This document shows positions 1-12,112 of a DNA stretch of 64,000 bases, piece after piece (the first letter of the stretch is position 1; the number at the start of each line of letters is the position of its first letter). The position numbers and the translations under genes are program-made. The notes under the pieces are model-generated. The model was not told the origin of the DNA. It searched no databases and was given only the letters and a program-made list of their open reading frames with translations. This DNA comes from Isoetes taiwanensis (Eukaryota > Streptophyta > Lycopodiopsida > Isoetales > Isoetaceae). Location of the stretch: NCBI GenBank assembly GCA_021234155.1, contig JAJEKV010000011.1, forward strand, positions 15,826,441 through 15,890,440, given 5' to 3'.

Positions 1-478
1 CGGGGGGTGACTCCGGGCAACGAGAGCTGTTGGATAGGCATATTCACTCCTTATTCCTTAATCTACACTGTACGTAAAGTTCCTCGTTTGTGGGGTATGC
101 AAGTACAAAATTTGCTATACTGTATAACAAGATTCGCAAAATACTATAAGATTTCAAGCGGAATACTATATGGTGTTGATTTTGTACGTGCAAAATACAA
201 TTATGAGGGCTCTCGCTGCCCTATGTCACCCCCCGTGTGAATATGCACCCAAACCAAAGGGGGTTTAAGGGGGATTTTAATTTAAATGTGTTGGACCCAA
301 TGGTTGTGTTAATTAATGTCAATGGTAGTTATGTGTTGGTTGTTAATGTCAATGGTTGTTATGTGTTGGTTGTTATGTGTTGGGAGATTTAATTGTTAAT
401 GGTTTGTGTTGCAAAAAAAATTTTTTGGCCCCTTCGGGGCCTTAGGGACATCCCCCCCAGTGTGACAAAAATTTTAGA
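1..478 (+). mobile_element. Foldback MITE family A, copy 1 (cut by window edge)
   Basis: This non-coding repeat recurs at 2336-2695, 4845-5215, 28431-29085 and 40783-41436. An inner block of about 225 bp begins GGGGGTGACTCCGGGCAACG and ends with the imperfect inverse (GCTCTCGCTGCCCTATGTCA, then CCCCCCGTGTG), so it has imperfect inverted ends. It is followed by an AT-rich arm and a GGCCCCTTCGGGGCC palindrome at 427-441. No coding capacity is visible. The left arm lies outside the window. The superfamily is not clear from the sequence. Confidence 0.75.
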
Positions 479-1984
479 ATTCAAACCAGAAAAAAACTAG
501 AATTCATTTGAGGCTTTCATCACCTGTAGCTTTTGAATTTCATCACAATAAAACAAATAGAACATAAGTAAAAGTTACCATACAGATAGAGCGGATTGAT
601 CCCATTATTCTGAAAGTCATAAAGTTTGCAACACCCATACATAAACATTTTTCAACTGGAATTTAACACCCGGGGGCTTCACCTATACTATAGGTGGATA
701 TGCCATCTGCGTTACCCATGTAACCCAAAAACCTATTGTATACGACACATTTATATCAAAAACCCCTTGTAATACGACTAGTCAATGGTAAGGAAATGCA
801 ACCCATATCATACATTTACATGCCAAAAACGCATTACAAAGTAGTCCTTTCCTTATATATACGTTTTTTTTTTCCCCAAATCTTATTCGTATTATTACTA
901 CTATATCCTTGTTAACAATAAATATTTATGATTTAACGAACGTGAGCTTGGTGTAGAACATAAATGCATCTAGTGAAGACAAACATGTTTAAACTATATG
1001 CACAATACGAAGCACAAACTTCAAGCTTGAAACATAAAATATCAAAGCCATTATATTCTAGTGTCTTAATTCCATGTCACCAAAGCAACAACTCGTACAA
1101 GTTTTAGTTTCCCTTTCTGCTTTGCAAAAGTAAACTGGATTGGGGTGAAGGTTAGGGGACTATAGGGTGAGGGTATGAATTTGAGTGCGCGCCTGGTATA
1201 ATCCTTCCACGTCCTCAAGTACATAGGCATTTTTTAGAGGTGTTACATAGGTTTCTTATTGTTCGGTGGATACGCCTGCTGGTGCCTCACGTCAGTGGGA
1301 CAAGGAGGTTCCAATGAAAATTTGTACATAGTTGCTTTTGAGTTATTTTGGGATGTATATATTGCTAACAATTCAAAAATGAATCCTCTAAGTCTAGAGC
1401 CCTAGTCATATGATACGAAGATCAAACTGGCCTCCCCACAATGCTTGTCATATCCGTACGACTTTCAAAACCAAATTCCTTATTTTTTTGGTAAGTATAC
1501 GATACGACTAAACCAATAAAAAAACCCATATAGTTCACGCAGATGGTTCGTACGGCATATACTTGGTGCACCCCCCTTGATTTAACAGCAGCCTTTGGCC
1601 TACATGGATTCTTGTGGTGAGAAACCAAAGTGGAAAACTTTTCTGCTTGTTAGCACAAGGATCTAGAAGCCTTGGAATTTGCTTAATAACTGCCTCAAAA
1701 TCTAAAAATGCATGGTAATTTTTTGCAACCTTCATTCGGAATGAGCCATAAAACAATATCTAATAGCGCAATCCTGTATTAATCAGCTGGTAGGATGTGA
1801 AAGCCTACCAAACCCGGCCGAAAAATTGTTGTTTTAGCATAGATAACTTAACCAAACATATCCATATCATACACTATCAAAAAGATCTCGGAGAGAGCTT
1901 TCCAACGCAATAAAAATCATCTCAAACAGAGCTCTGGATCAAACGTTATGATAAGAAATGTGTTGCAGGCGGGGAAACTGCATT
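479..1984. other. AT-rich intergenic DNA
   Basis: I see no gene, RNA gene or convincing element here. Open frames are short and have no recognisable protein character. Confidence 0.6.
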
Positions 1985-2020
1985 ACATGCGCCCTTCAAG
2001 CCCTTCATGTTCCCATTATA

Positions 2021-2189
2021 CACCACACACACAAAAAGAGGGCTTTTGTTGTGAGCCATTGGTTGTTGACCATTATGCACCACACGCACAAAAAAAGGGC
2101 TTTTGTTGTGAGCCATTGGTTGTTGACCATTATGCACCACACGCTTAAAAAAAAGGCTTTTGTTGTGAGCCATTGGTTGTTGACCATTG
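2021..2189 (+). repeat. 57-bp tandem repeat, three copies
   Basis: Three near-identical units begin at 2021, 2078 and 2135. Each carries CACCACAC followed by an A-run and then GGCTTTTGTTGTGAGCCATT. The open frames over the array are a by-product of the periodicity. Confidence 0.9.
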
Positions 2190-2204
2190 GAAAAAAAAAG
2201 ACTA

Positions 2205-2700
2205 AAATCAATGGCTTAGAAATGGTGCACTCTAGATGTACGCATTAGTACATCTATTTGAATACATCACGAAATCATAGGAAAACCTTAGTGAAACGCG
2301 TACAAAAACACAAAGAAAACCCCCTGTTATTATGCTACATATTCACACGGGGGTGACTCCGGGCAACGAGAGCTGTTGGATAGGCATATTCGCCCCTTAT
2401 TCCTTAATCTACACCGTACACAAAGTTCCTCGTTTGTGGGGTATGGATGTATAGAATTTGTTATACTGTATAACAAGATTTGCAAAATACTATAAGATTT
2501 CAGGCAATATACTATATGGTGTTGATTTTGTACGTGCAAAACATAATTACAGGGGCTCTCGCTGCCCTACGTCACCTCCCGTGTGAATATGCACCCAAAC
2601 AAAAGGGGGTTTCAGGGGGAATTTAATTTTAAGGCGTGTAATGTAATAGTTTGTGTTATAGGTTAAAATTTTTTTTTGCCCCTTCGGGGCCAAAAACAAA
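2205..2700 (+). mobile_element. Module B joined to foldback MITE A, copy 2
   Basis: The left 135 bp are module B, recognised by GTGCACTCTAGATGTAC, an A-rich stretch and CCCCCTGTTATTATGCTACA. It runs directly into MITE A at about 2342 (CACACGGGGGTGACTCCGGG) and ends near the GCCCCTTCGGGGC palindrome. Module B also occurs at about 4765, 6985, 31334 and 43690, so it is a separable repeat or one arm of a larger element. Confidence 0.7.
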
Positions 2701-3211
2701 CAACATTACATCACATTTGGATGAGTTGATGTTATGTTGTGTTCAGACCCTAACAAACAAACATATAATACATTGTTAATATTTTAGAACATAGGAGCAA
2801 TGAAGGTGTTGGTGTAATAGTTTGTGTTAATTAATTTTATTGGTAGTTTTGTGCTAGTTGCTATATCAAGAAAAAATTTCGGGCCCTAACAAAAGCACAC
2901 AGACATCCCCGTAGAGCTCCATCATAAGTGATCCATAATAAGGGACTGGCAATTTAGTCGGATCACAAAAAAATAAAGGAGATACCTCTACGTTTTGACC
3001 CTTGAACATGGGTCCTTCGGAGGGTCAATTAGGCATGGGGTCACCTTATGTTATCCAAGGAAATGGTAAGCAATATGTGATGTCATGGGAAAGTTTAGAC
3101 CATCATGCAATGCTAGGGAACAAGTGTAATCTCTTCATGCAAGATATCCCATTATATATCCTCTAAGTGCAGAAACCAAAGAAGTGGGCCGGACCCATGC
3201 GATGAACCAAG
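2701..3211. other. Intergenic DNA with a diverged MITE A fragment
   Basis: Around 2810-2900 there is sequence resembling the AT-rich arm of MITE A (TTTGTGTTAATTAATTTTAT, then TTCGGGCCCTAAC). No gene is visible. Confidence 0.45.
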
Positions 3212-3950
3212 CAAATTTGGATATTCCTAACTGCACAGCTAAGAGCAAGAACGTTAGCTAGTGGTAAACTTAAAATTACAGGTTTTTACTGGAAACAGCG
3301 AACAAGGCTCAAACATTTGGTTACCTGTAAGCTGCTGCCAAATATAATCTGTCGCCTTCCATGTGTTTCAACAAGCAAATTTTGATATTGTTAATGGCAC
3401 AGCTAAGAGCAATAGCTGGTGATAAACCTTAAATTATAGGTTTTGTACTGGAAACAACCAACAAGCCTCAAACATAGGTAGACTCGGACATAGCAAATCA
3501 AATTATATTGTAGCCATGAGCATCGGACTACCTGCAAGCTGCTGCCAAATATAATACGTCGCCTTCGATGTGTTTCAACGAGCAAATTTGGATATTGTTA
3601 ATGGCACAGCTAAGAGCAAGAAAGTTAGCTGGTAATAAACTTAAAATTACACATTTTGTCAGGGATAATCGGCTACGCGGAGTAAGGGCGTGCCTGATTT
3701 CATCCTTCATTGCATCATTTCCCTCCTTCTTTGTTCGCAGACACATACTGATTTTATTACAAGAAATAATCTGAGTCTGCGATTGCTTGAAATGTCCTCT
3801 ACCCGAAACATTACTTACTGGAAACAGCCAACAAGCTTCAAACATAGGTAGACTCGGACATAGCAAATCAAATTATATGGTAGCCATGAGCATCCAGTTA
3901 CCTGTAAGCTGCTGCCAAATATAATCTGCCGCCTTCCATGTGTTTCAACC
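3212..3950 (+). repeat. Degenerate long tandem repeat, three units of unequal length
   Basis: A block containing AATGGCACAGCTAAGAGCAA, CTGGAAACAGCCAACAAGC, GTAGACTCGGACATAGCAAA and AGCTGCTGCCAAATATAAT is repeated three times. The middle and last units contain extra sequence, including a private insert at about 3655-3815. No coding function is evident. Confidence 0.8.
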
Positions 3951-4764
3951 GTTTTCTGGAAATGTTTACTGCCACAGGCATTTAACTCCTTTATAGACCA
4001 TGGCACAGCTTAATTCAGATGACAGATTCCCACCCTTTCTTCTCATTTCGTTATCTGCATTAAGGGGTTGAGCCTCATGTCAGTCCTTTCTGTGTCCTCC
4101 TCTGGCTGTCAGTAGCTTTTACATCTCTGCTTTGAGTTGCAGGGAAATCGGCCGCTTTCGCCACTTTACATTTGCTATTGCTTGAACTTGCCCAAATCCA
4201 TCAGGACTTGCCCAAATCCTCTGCAACTGTTTGGACTCACCGAAATCTGTCTGGAATGGGGCAGAATGGCCTGGCAAGAATAATCTGCAGGATCCAGCTT
4301 CATGGCAAGAGACTGCAGGATCCATCTAGAGGAAGCTGCGTTTCTAGGAGGTTTAGGGTAAACGTGCAGAGCCGGGCTTTTTCGCTCATCTGGGATCTTC
4401 GTTGCTCCATATTTTAGGCAAAGACAAGTTCTGTTTGACACAAAGAGCAACAGAAATGAAACAACTTGATACCTTTGTGGAAGCTAGTTCACCGCCCCTG
4501 CTCGCCCTAAACTATGAAGCCCCTCACTCACAGCTATATCCAAAGCAAAGCTTGATCTTGATCCAAAGCGAAGTCTTAAAACACTTCGCTTTCCTTGGAG
4601 CAGCGTGCATGAATGGGAAAGCCATCGCCCAACTAACCCTCCCCATATATAACGAGACCAGACCCTAATCCACACAACCCTAAAAAAAAATCCTAAAAAT
4701 AATGGGAGGATATTCACACCCACCACAAAAAAGCCTCCACCACAGGATTTGCCCCCTTTCCTAA
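3951..4764. other. No recognised gene
   Basis: Frames of up to about 100 codons exist on both strands but overlap each other and have no motif. A short direct repeat, GGACTTGCCCAAATCC, lies near 4190-4220. Confidence 0.5.
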
Positions 4765-5230
4765 AATCAACGGCTAACAAAAGGGTGCACTCTAGAAATA
4801 CTAATTAGTACACCTGGATGAATACAACCACCAAATCATATGAAAACCTTAGATGGGCATATTTGCCCTTTATTCTTTGATCTTAACCGTGCATAGCGAT
4901 CCTCGTTTGTGGGGTATGCCTGTACAAGTTTTTGTATACTGTATATTGAGATTTGCGAAATACTATAAGGTTTGTGAGAATGTACTTAATGGTGTTAATT
5001 TTGTACATGTATTGTAAGTTTTTAGGGGCTCTCGCTGCCCTACGTAACCCCCCATGTGAATATGCACCCAAACGAAAGGGGGTTTCAGGGGGATTTTAAT
5101 TTCAATGTGTTGAATGCATTAATTAATGTTAATGGTAGTGATGTGTTGGTTGTTATATTAAAAAAAAATTTGGGCCCTTCGGGCCCTAATAAAGGCCTTT
5201 GGGCACTTCGGGCTCTAACAAAAGCAAACA
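4765..5230 (+). mobile_element. Module B fragment plus truncated MITE A, copy 3
   Basis: Module B (GTGCACTCTAGAAATACTAA) runs to about 4852 and then joins MITE A without the usual GGGGGTGACTCC left end. The right part is intact (GGGGCTCTCGCTGCCCTACG) and finishes at TTGGGCCCTTCGGGCCCTAA. The left terminus appears to have been lost by deletion. Confidence 0.7.
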
Positions 5231-5629
5231 TAGAAAATCGCTTAATACAAACTACATCATCATGTCTTTTTGAACATGCAGCACAACATGGTTTTTATGC
5301 TAGGACCTCTTAGTACATTTATAAAGTTCCTCAATGCTCCCCCGTGAGAACTTCAACAACAAATGAGAACTTCAAACAAAAAACATTGTACTTGCTGACA
5401 TGTAAAAAGCAAGGTACTTATTGCATGAGTATCCAATCAAATCCCTCAAGCACAACTTCCGGTAAGATAGAAGCCTGCAGTTGCGAATGAAAATTGCGAA
5501 TGAAAATTATGACACCGAGAGATATCTCATAAATTCAATAGTTTTAATAATATAATAGGTAGTTAGAGGAAATAATATCCAAATTGATGCACATCATCAT
5601 TCAATATTACCAATATATATCCTGCAGTT

Positions 5630-5902
5630 TTGGTAAATAAGTCTCCTTCAAGGAAACATTATGACAAGACTGTCATTCATTTGCAAAAACATCGCATTGT
5701 TGAAATAAAGCACCACCAAGACTGGCCAGCTAACTGCCTGCTTGCAGAACAAGCTTTTGCAGAGGTGGAATTACATCGGGCAATAAAAAATGGTCAACGC
5801 CATATTCCTTCTTTGCAAATTCTTGGCAAAACAGTAAGCAGTGGGAAGAAATACCATCTTCATTTCATCAAAAGTGATGAAGAAATAGACGAAACCACAT
5901 GA
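5630..5902 (+). CDS. Hypothetical 90-codon frame, possible exon
   Basis: This open frame has mixed polar composition and an acidic end (KSDEEIDETT). It lacks the repeat periodicity of its neighbours. I do not recognise the product. The preceding bases (TATATCCTGCAGTTTTGG) contain a possible splice acceptor, so it could be an internal or last exon of a gene whose other exons I cannot find. It may equally be chance. Confidence 0.2.
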   Translation: MVNKSPSRKHYDKTVIHLQKHRIVEIKHHQDWPANCLLAEQAFAEVELHRAIKNGQRHIPSLQILGKTVSSGKKYHLHFIKSDEEIDETT

Positions 5903-6984
5903 GATAGAAGTTTGCTTATGCAAGATCCATTATTGGGCACCAGAAACAGCAATGCTGATACAAATTTTGCAGCAATAAGTCAGAAACCTGGACTTATTGA
6001 AGGTACTGGGATGTAGTAAATTTTGTACCTTTCAATTCAAAGTTGGCGATTGGCGGATAGGATTAAAAAGCCTTTGAAACATAGATAATGATTCTATTAT
6101 GATGATTCATCCTTGCTCTGCTGACTTTTGTTTTTTCGTTGGTGCACGCCCCTAAGTATAAATACATGCTATTGTGACTGTATAAAATGCGAATTCATAA
6201 GTAAATGCTTGAATATTTCCCTGACAAACAAAATTATGTTGTACCTCAGTTGATCTTGCAAAAACTTCAGGTCGTCATTACTGGCTTCCAAACTGACGCT
6301 TGCATTATCCAAATTTTTTTTAAAAGAGATTCTGCCTGCACCAATATATTGATCAATCATCAACATCAACAAATAAGAAAGTAAGACTCTATGGCTTCTC
6401 TTGCATATATGTAAGGCCAAACCTCTTCATATGTGTACTCCAACATGACATTTGCACCAAGCTACAAGCACATGGAGGTTGTGTCTTTAATAGAGGCCTG
6501 TGAATATACACCTTCTGCCACCTCATAGTCCACTTTTAGTACCGTAAATATAGTAAATGGTTAAGACCAAAGCAACATATTTCTACAAAGCAATTATCTT
6601 TAACGTAGATGCCATCGGTTCAACTCAACTGTTTGCCATCGGTTCAACTCAACTGTAGATGCTAATTTGCTCTAAAAACTAGCTGCTCTGGCAGGGTTTG
6701 TGAGAAAGAACCTTGTATTATAACTCTCGCCCAAAGACTATGGCATCCGTAACCCGGTTACTATGCGGCTCTTCACCCCCATCAGTGCTCTTCCCGCCAA
6801 TTCCATCCGCTTCTCACCGCAAGACATAGATCGACAAGTCGGCGCTCTTCCGGAAGAGCCGTGGAAAGGGTGGACCTTACATCCAACCCTAAAATATGCA
6901 ATTTCGACTCTTGCATGCAAAGAGAGGTTTATACAAATATTTTTCTTATACATCTATACAAACACATGGGTGCTAACCATTAAA
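5903..6984. other. No recognised gene
   Basis: The only structure I see is a short tandem duplication at about 6610-6655 (GCCATCGGTTCAACTCAACT twice). A GC-richer patch at 6740-6890 is open in both strands but has no motif. Confidence 0.5.
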
Positions 6985-7132
6985 AAACAGCAAAAAATTG
7001 ATGCACCATGTATGTGCACTCTAGAAATACTTATTCGTACGCTCCATCAAATACATCTACCAAATCATAGCAAAACCATAGAAAAAATAGTATAAAAACA
7101 CAAAAAAAAACCCATGTTATTTTGCTACATAT
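6985..7132 (+). repeat. Module B copy
   Basis: GTGCACTCTAGAAATACTTA, an A-rich centre and CCCATGTTATTTTGCTACAT match module B seen next to MITE A elsewhere. Here no MITE A follows, which shows that B can stand alone. Confidence 0.7.
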
Positions 7133-7315
7133 TCAAATGTCAAACACTCGTTATTTTGAAGTTCTATTGTATCCCTTTACTATTGCCACTGTTGACCTTT
7201 ATCAAATGCCAAACACTTATTATTTTGAAGCTCTATTGTATCCCTTTGCCACTGTTGACCTTTATCAAATGCCAAACACTTATTATTTTGAAGCCCTATT
7301 ATATACCTGAAATCT
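7133..7315 (+). repeat. 63-69 bp tandem repeat, three copies
   Basis: Units begin at 7133, 7202 and 7265. Each has TCAAATG, AACACT, TATTTTGAAG, TCTATTGTATCCCTTT and CACTGTTGACCTTTA. The first unit is 6 bp longer. The array begins exactly where module B ends. Confidence 0.88.
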
Positions 7316-7837
7316 ACTATGCAAAATTATAGATATTGTTGAGTAGCATTTGAACTTAAGAAATCCAATACTAAGCTTGCAATGCATTATTAAATGGTCG
7401 TTGCTAATAACAGGTTCAATTACACAAGTTTAGAACCAAAGAAATATTCACGGCATCCTTGGCCATCGCGATAAATTTCTTGTGTGAATTAAAGTAAACA
7501 CCTAGACCACCCACCCCATGTCCTTCCACATTTTTCTTCGCATGGTTCTTTGGTTCTTAGATTCTCTTGAAGGACCCATATCATTCAACTAAAAATTCAA
7601 TAGTCCCAAATAGAAAGTCCTGACAATCACTTGCATATAAATATAATCCCTTCCCTATTACCCACAATCTATATGCCGAGGGGCATAATTATTGCTCCAC
7701 GACATTCAAAAGATGCCAACACTAACATCAATGGGTCATTTATTAGAAATTTTTTCATCTTGAAATGCCCAATGAATTTAGAAAAACATCTTGACTAAGT
7801 TCATGCCACTACAAAGAAATGTTCAAAATACTTGGGG
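7316..7837. other. No recognised gene
   Basis: AT-rich sequence with no supported feature. Confidence 0.5.
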
Positions 7838-8478
7838 GTTCGAACAGACAGCAAGCTAGTAAAGAGAAATGTTCGCGGCGGCTCAACGGATGTGTGGTGA
7901 GTTGGTATAGGCCTAGTAATGCCAAAATAAATGTGCATTTGGTCAGGGGTTCAAACCTTGCCAATGTATGTTTATCTTTGGGAGTTGGTTATTGGGGTTA
8001 TACGATGATGATCCCCGACGTGGTAGAACTTAAAAGCTTATACGTGTCCTCCACTTTGGCTGCCGCAAGGCAGTGGGATATTCTAGCTAGTCTGTACAAG
8101 ATTAGTCTAGCATGGACCTTAAACAAAAATAAAAAATACTCGTGACTTCCTAAGGCAGGAGATATCCTGCCTACAAAGTGTGCATGTAAGGCAAAAGTTT
8201 TGCCCAACGGATGTGTGGTGAGTTGGTATAGGCCTAGTAATGCCAAAATAAATGTGCATTTGGTCAGGGGTTCAAACCTTGCCAATGTATGTTTATCTTT
8301 GGGAGTTGGTTACTGGGGTTATACGATGATGATCCCCGACGTGGTAGAACTTAAAAGCTTATATGTCCGCAAGGCAGTGGGATATTCTAGCTAGTCTGTA
8401 CAAGATTAGTCTAGCATGGACCTTAAACAAAAATAAAAAATGTTCGAACAGACAGCAAGCTAGTAAAGAGAAATGTTC
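7838..8478 (+). mobile_element. tRNA-like SINE dimer flanked by a 37-bp direct repeat
   Basis: Two near-identical units, at about 7884-8138 and 8204-8440, both read in the plus direction. Each starts with an A-box-like GTGGTGAGTTGGTATA and has a B-box-like GGGGTTCAAACC about 45 bp later, the layout of a Pol III tRNA-type promoter. Each ends in an A-rich tail (AAACAAAAATAAAAAA). The second unit has a short internal deletion. The whole block is bounded by an identical 37-bp sequence at 7838-7874 and 8442-8478, beginning GTTCGAACAGACAGCAAGC. This fits one insertion of a dimer by target-primed reverse transcription. Confidence 0.72.
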
Positions 8479-8965
8479 TTGTAATATGATCCTTACATGT
8501 TTTATTATTCCTTTTTGGAAGTCAAGGACCCACTAAATATTGGCCATCTAATGTTTAAACCAACTTCAATCACAAAATTTTTGCAAAGTCCACAAAAAAT
8601 GCTGTGCTTATCTTTTCTTTTTATCCTCTCTTTTTTTTTTTTATTAAAGTGTCCCCGTCTCTTACTCACCTATGATCCTTTGTTAAGTGAAGATGTAGTA
8701 GAGTTATCAACCAATTGGGCTTTGAAATATAATAAATTCTACAAGGCAGGTAGTTCAACGAGATGCATAGACAAGTACTATCATTATATGCTTCAATTTT
8801 AGAGCTTACGAAGATCTCACCTGTGATCTTGTTGACTAACAACAAAGGCAGAACAAGCTAAGAAAAATTGTGTGGGCAATCCCACTAATCTAAGAATTAA
8901 AGAGGCAAAGCAAGAACAAACTCAGACAAATCACGTGTGAGACACCATTAAGTTAAGATAATAAA
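8479..8965. other. No recognised gene
   Basis: AT-rich; the frame at about 8497-8802 has no motif and is probably chance. Confidence 0.5.
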
Positions 8966-8969
8966 GCCC

Positions 8970-9131
8970 CCTAAACTTGTTGAAGCCATAGTGCAACTCA
9001 AACTCTGGTCATCCATTATAGTAAATCGTAATTTTGATACGCAGAATTAGGCACCAATTATGCGTATGGAGTTACGTCTTATATACACAATGGATGGCCA
9101 AAAATTAAGTAGCACCATGGCTTCAACACGT
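8970..9131. repeat. Foldback repeat (MITE-like), about 160 bp
   Basis: The left arm contains TTGTTGAAGCCATAGTGCAA and CTGGTCATCCATTATA. The right arm contains the inverses TGGATGGCCA and GCACCATGGCTTCAACACG. The arms pair over roughly 45 bp with mismatches. Matching direct copies of AAGTTAAGATAATAAAG lie outside at about 8951 and 9203. Confidence 0.55.
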
Positions 9132-9325
9132 TGAGAATCGCGCTTCTACTATTAAGTCCTAAGATAATTAAAAAATAAAGCATTGTATGCACGAAGCTAC
9201 TAAGTTAAGATAATAAAGTCCTCATCAAAACAACCAGTGCAAGTGCAGTACAATACAATCTTGTACCAATCATATCTTAGGGTAGTTGAGACACAGACAT
9301 ATTTCAAATTCCCCTCACGTGAAAT

Positions 9326-10043
9326 TTGAACATGGCAATAGAAGATCCATTCTTGTTTTGTTGTTTATGCCTGCTGGTTGAGAGATTGTTCAAGCTTTCA
9401 TCATGTTTTTCCTCCGAAAGGAGCAATTCAGTCTTCATGGCAGGCTCTCCATTGCTTCCTAAATTACAGTTAGTTTTACAGCCCAATATATATGATCATG
9501 TGGATCCCTTTCCCACTACTATTTCCTTATCTAGTAAAAAGGCTGACAGAGCAAAGAAGCTGTTTGTGGCTATGGCGTATGTGAATGCAGAAACAAGGGA
9601 CATTAATCTGTTCACTAAGCTTCTCCCCCTTCCATGTAGATCAAATACTTGCAATCTTGATCTTGTGAAGGATTCGCCTGCAAAAAAAGCTCTGTCCAGT
9701 TTGCAATATTGCTTGTGCATTTGTTATGCAGATTTCTGAAAAATGATTCCTTCAAGCATAAACATTTATTTACAACAGAAGATTATAAGGAGCAAGATTA
9801 TGGAGGAAGTCGCCAAGAAGAACAGGCTTCAACACAACTGCCAAACTTAGGTATCTTTTCTTTGTCATTTCATATATTATATGTGAGTTACTAGTCAAGC
9901 TTTATAAATCTAGAGCAAGAAGAGGTTGTTAACACGTTGGACTTAACGTAACATGCATGCATTATATTGACATTTTAACATGTATTGACCTTTTCATTTT
10001 TCAGTGTCAAAGAAAAAGAAGCCGTTTGTATGTTTCTAAATGA
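9326..10043 (+). CDS. Possible 3' exons of an unrecognised gene
   Basis: A 137-codon frame (9326-9739) is followed by a second open stretch in another frame (to about 9849). That stretch can be spliced at TTAG|GTATC to TTTCAG|TGTCAAAG near 10005. The join preserves an open frame that ends in a lysine-rich tail (KKKKPFVCF) and a stop at about 10043. The stop falls soon after a plausible acceptor, which is weak support for a genuine last exon. The link between the first two pieces is unexplained. I recognise no domain. Confidence 0.22.
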
Positions 10044-10774
10044 AGATCTCAACCGTCAATGAGATGTATACTCAAATTCCAAAATTTTTGGGAGAACAAA
10101 ACAAGGCTGGACAAAGGACTTTTAAAGGTACTTAAAACCTTAATCAATTAGAAAAGCTAGATCTAGTAGTGAAGCACTTGTAAGTGGTGTTTTGTGTATC
10201 TGATTTGTTCTTTGACGTCACTCCTAGTTGGCAAGCTATAAGGAATGACTAATGTACTGATCTTTGATCTCTTAATAGACTGATGTATTGACTTGTTCTT
10301 TCTATATTCATGGTCTTGGTATTAAGAAATTGCACATAATGTTCAGTTTCTCTTTTTTTGTATGGAACGTAATTTGGTTTTGAAGGTATGGAGCACATAA
10401 TCCACATTCATAGAATCCATGCTTTCTACTACGGTAGCATAAAAATCCATTGGCATGCTTTATTTTGGTCCTGCTATCATTGAAGCACTAATAATAATGC
10501 AATATCATAAAGCTCTCTCATGTTTTTTAACATGAATGCATGAGTGCCTTTGTATAAATACATCCAGTTCCGTCCTATCTATCTCTATATGCTTTAGAAT
10601 CTGATGTAAGCGGCCTCACCGATTCACTCAAGACGTGGTACAAATGCAGATTTTTAGGCTCAAAGTGGACATAGACAAGTTTTGTTAGTAGAAAATTATG
10701 GCATCATAATGAGCTGTTGAGGATCATAGCAGAAATATGCTCAATCAGAAATATGCTCAATGGAAAGGCAATAG

Positions 10775-11230
10775 GCAATAAGGGGGGGAATGTATATAAA
10801 TTATATAAAGGGTGGAACATTGCCAGAAAGGGGCAAATAAAGAGATTTTAAGTAAGGGGGATATTAAACTACAAAATCACAAGGGGGGGATTGATGAGAA
10901 AATGGGTATTAATTGAGTATGAGATATTAAACTACAAGGTCACAAAAGGGAGATGGTTGAGAAGAGGGGTATGAACGGAATAAGAGGATATTAAACACAA
11001 AATTAGAAAGGGAGGATTTTTGAGAAAAGGGGTATTAATATTGGTGCAAAAAATGGGGTACAAATATTGCATATGTCGAAGTAAGGTACAAATGAAATTA
11101 GGAGGATATTAAACTACAAAGGGGTGCGAACATTATTTGTGAGAAAAGGGGGATATAAAAAAAAAAAAATTCAAGCAACGGTATATTAATCTACAAAATC
11201 AGAAAGGGGGGATAGTGGCCAAATACCCCA
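10775..11230 (+). repeat. Degenerate purine-rich repeat
   Basis: A motif of the form GGATATTAAACTACAAA, then CACAA and a run of four to seven G, recurs roughly every 50-70 bp with much variation. G-tracts alternate with AT-rich spacers. No coding capacity is visible. Confidence 0.6.
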
Positions 11231-11768
11231 TTTTTGAAAGGGTTGAAAATCATGTCCATTCCACGAAAAAACGGATTTTTCCACGAAAAAAGATTTGTAA
11301 GGTAAGGAGAAGCAAGGAATCGATCTATTCTGGCAATTCATGCATGCATTTTGTGAATTTGAATCAGTGTAATCTGTAATGTAATCTGAAACAATTCTTC
11401 AAGGGAATTCTTCAAGTACTAATGATGAGTTATTGGACTATCAACCAACCCGTTCAGTCTCTTATTTTGCACCTGCACCCTGAAGGACAGAGTTATGCTT
11501 TACAATTTCTCTATAACCCCAGCAGTGATGTTCTTGATTTAGTAAAATTCGTCTCTGATCTAATGTAATGTATCTGGTATACCCACATCTTCGGGGCAAA
11601 TGCATTGTTCTCCTTGGCATAGTTCTTGCATAACCTGATGTATATTTGCCTAACATCATGTTTATATCGGATGGAGGATTTGAGTTCTTTTGCTTTGTTA
11701 TAATTCATAGTCTTTGGATATATATTTGTGCCCTGAATATACCTGCATTGTGCATATAACACTTCCCT

Positions 11769-11840
11769 AACACTGTGCATTGCTGCTGCAGAATTGAAGT
11801 GCATATAACACTGTGCATTGCTGCTGCAGAATTGAAGTGC
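11769..11840 (+). repeat. 38-bp tandem duplication
   Basis: AACACTGTGCATTGCTGCTG and the following bases occur twice with a period of 38. Confidence 0.85.
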
Positions 11841-11989
11841 CCTTGATTATGTAACCCTGATTTCACCTCATGCACAAACTATAGGCTCTATAGGCAGCAA
11901 AAATCCTTATCTCTGTTCAAATTTGTACATTGTTCGCATGTTTTTGTTCTGCTCTAGTCTGTGGATTGTTTCAGTTTTGTTATCACCAT

Positions 11990-12112
11990 CTTGTACTAGT
12001 TTATGTGCTTTGTTATATCTAGAGTATAAATTGAAGCCGGTACTAGTTTATGTGCTGTGTTGGTTTGTACTAGTTTATGAAGCTTGTACTAGTTTATGTG
12101 CTGTGTTGGTAT
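11990..12112 (+). repeat. Short direct repeats of TACTAGTTTATGTGCT
   Basis: Four partly overlapping copies of TACTAGTTTATG lie in about 120 bp. Each is followed by GTGCT(G)TGTTGG or a variant. No gene is supported here. Confidence 0.7.

Noticed and set aside
1946-2248. Overlapping frames over the 57-bp array
   Set aside because: The frames repeat with the DNA period (57 is a multiple of three) on both strands and have no independent support.
7884-7960. Functional tRNA gene
   Set aside because: Only A- and B-box-like segments are present; the region cannot fold as a cloverleaf with an acceptor stem and is duplicated with an A-rich tail, so it is a SINE.
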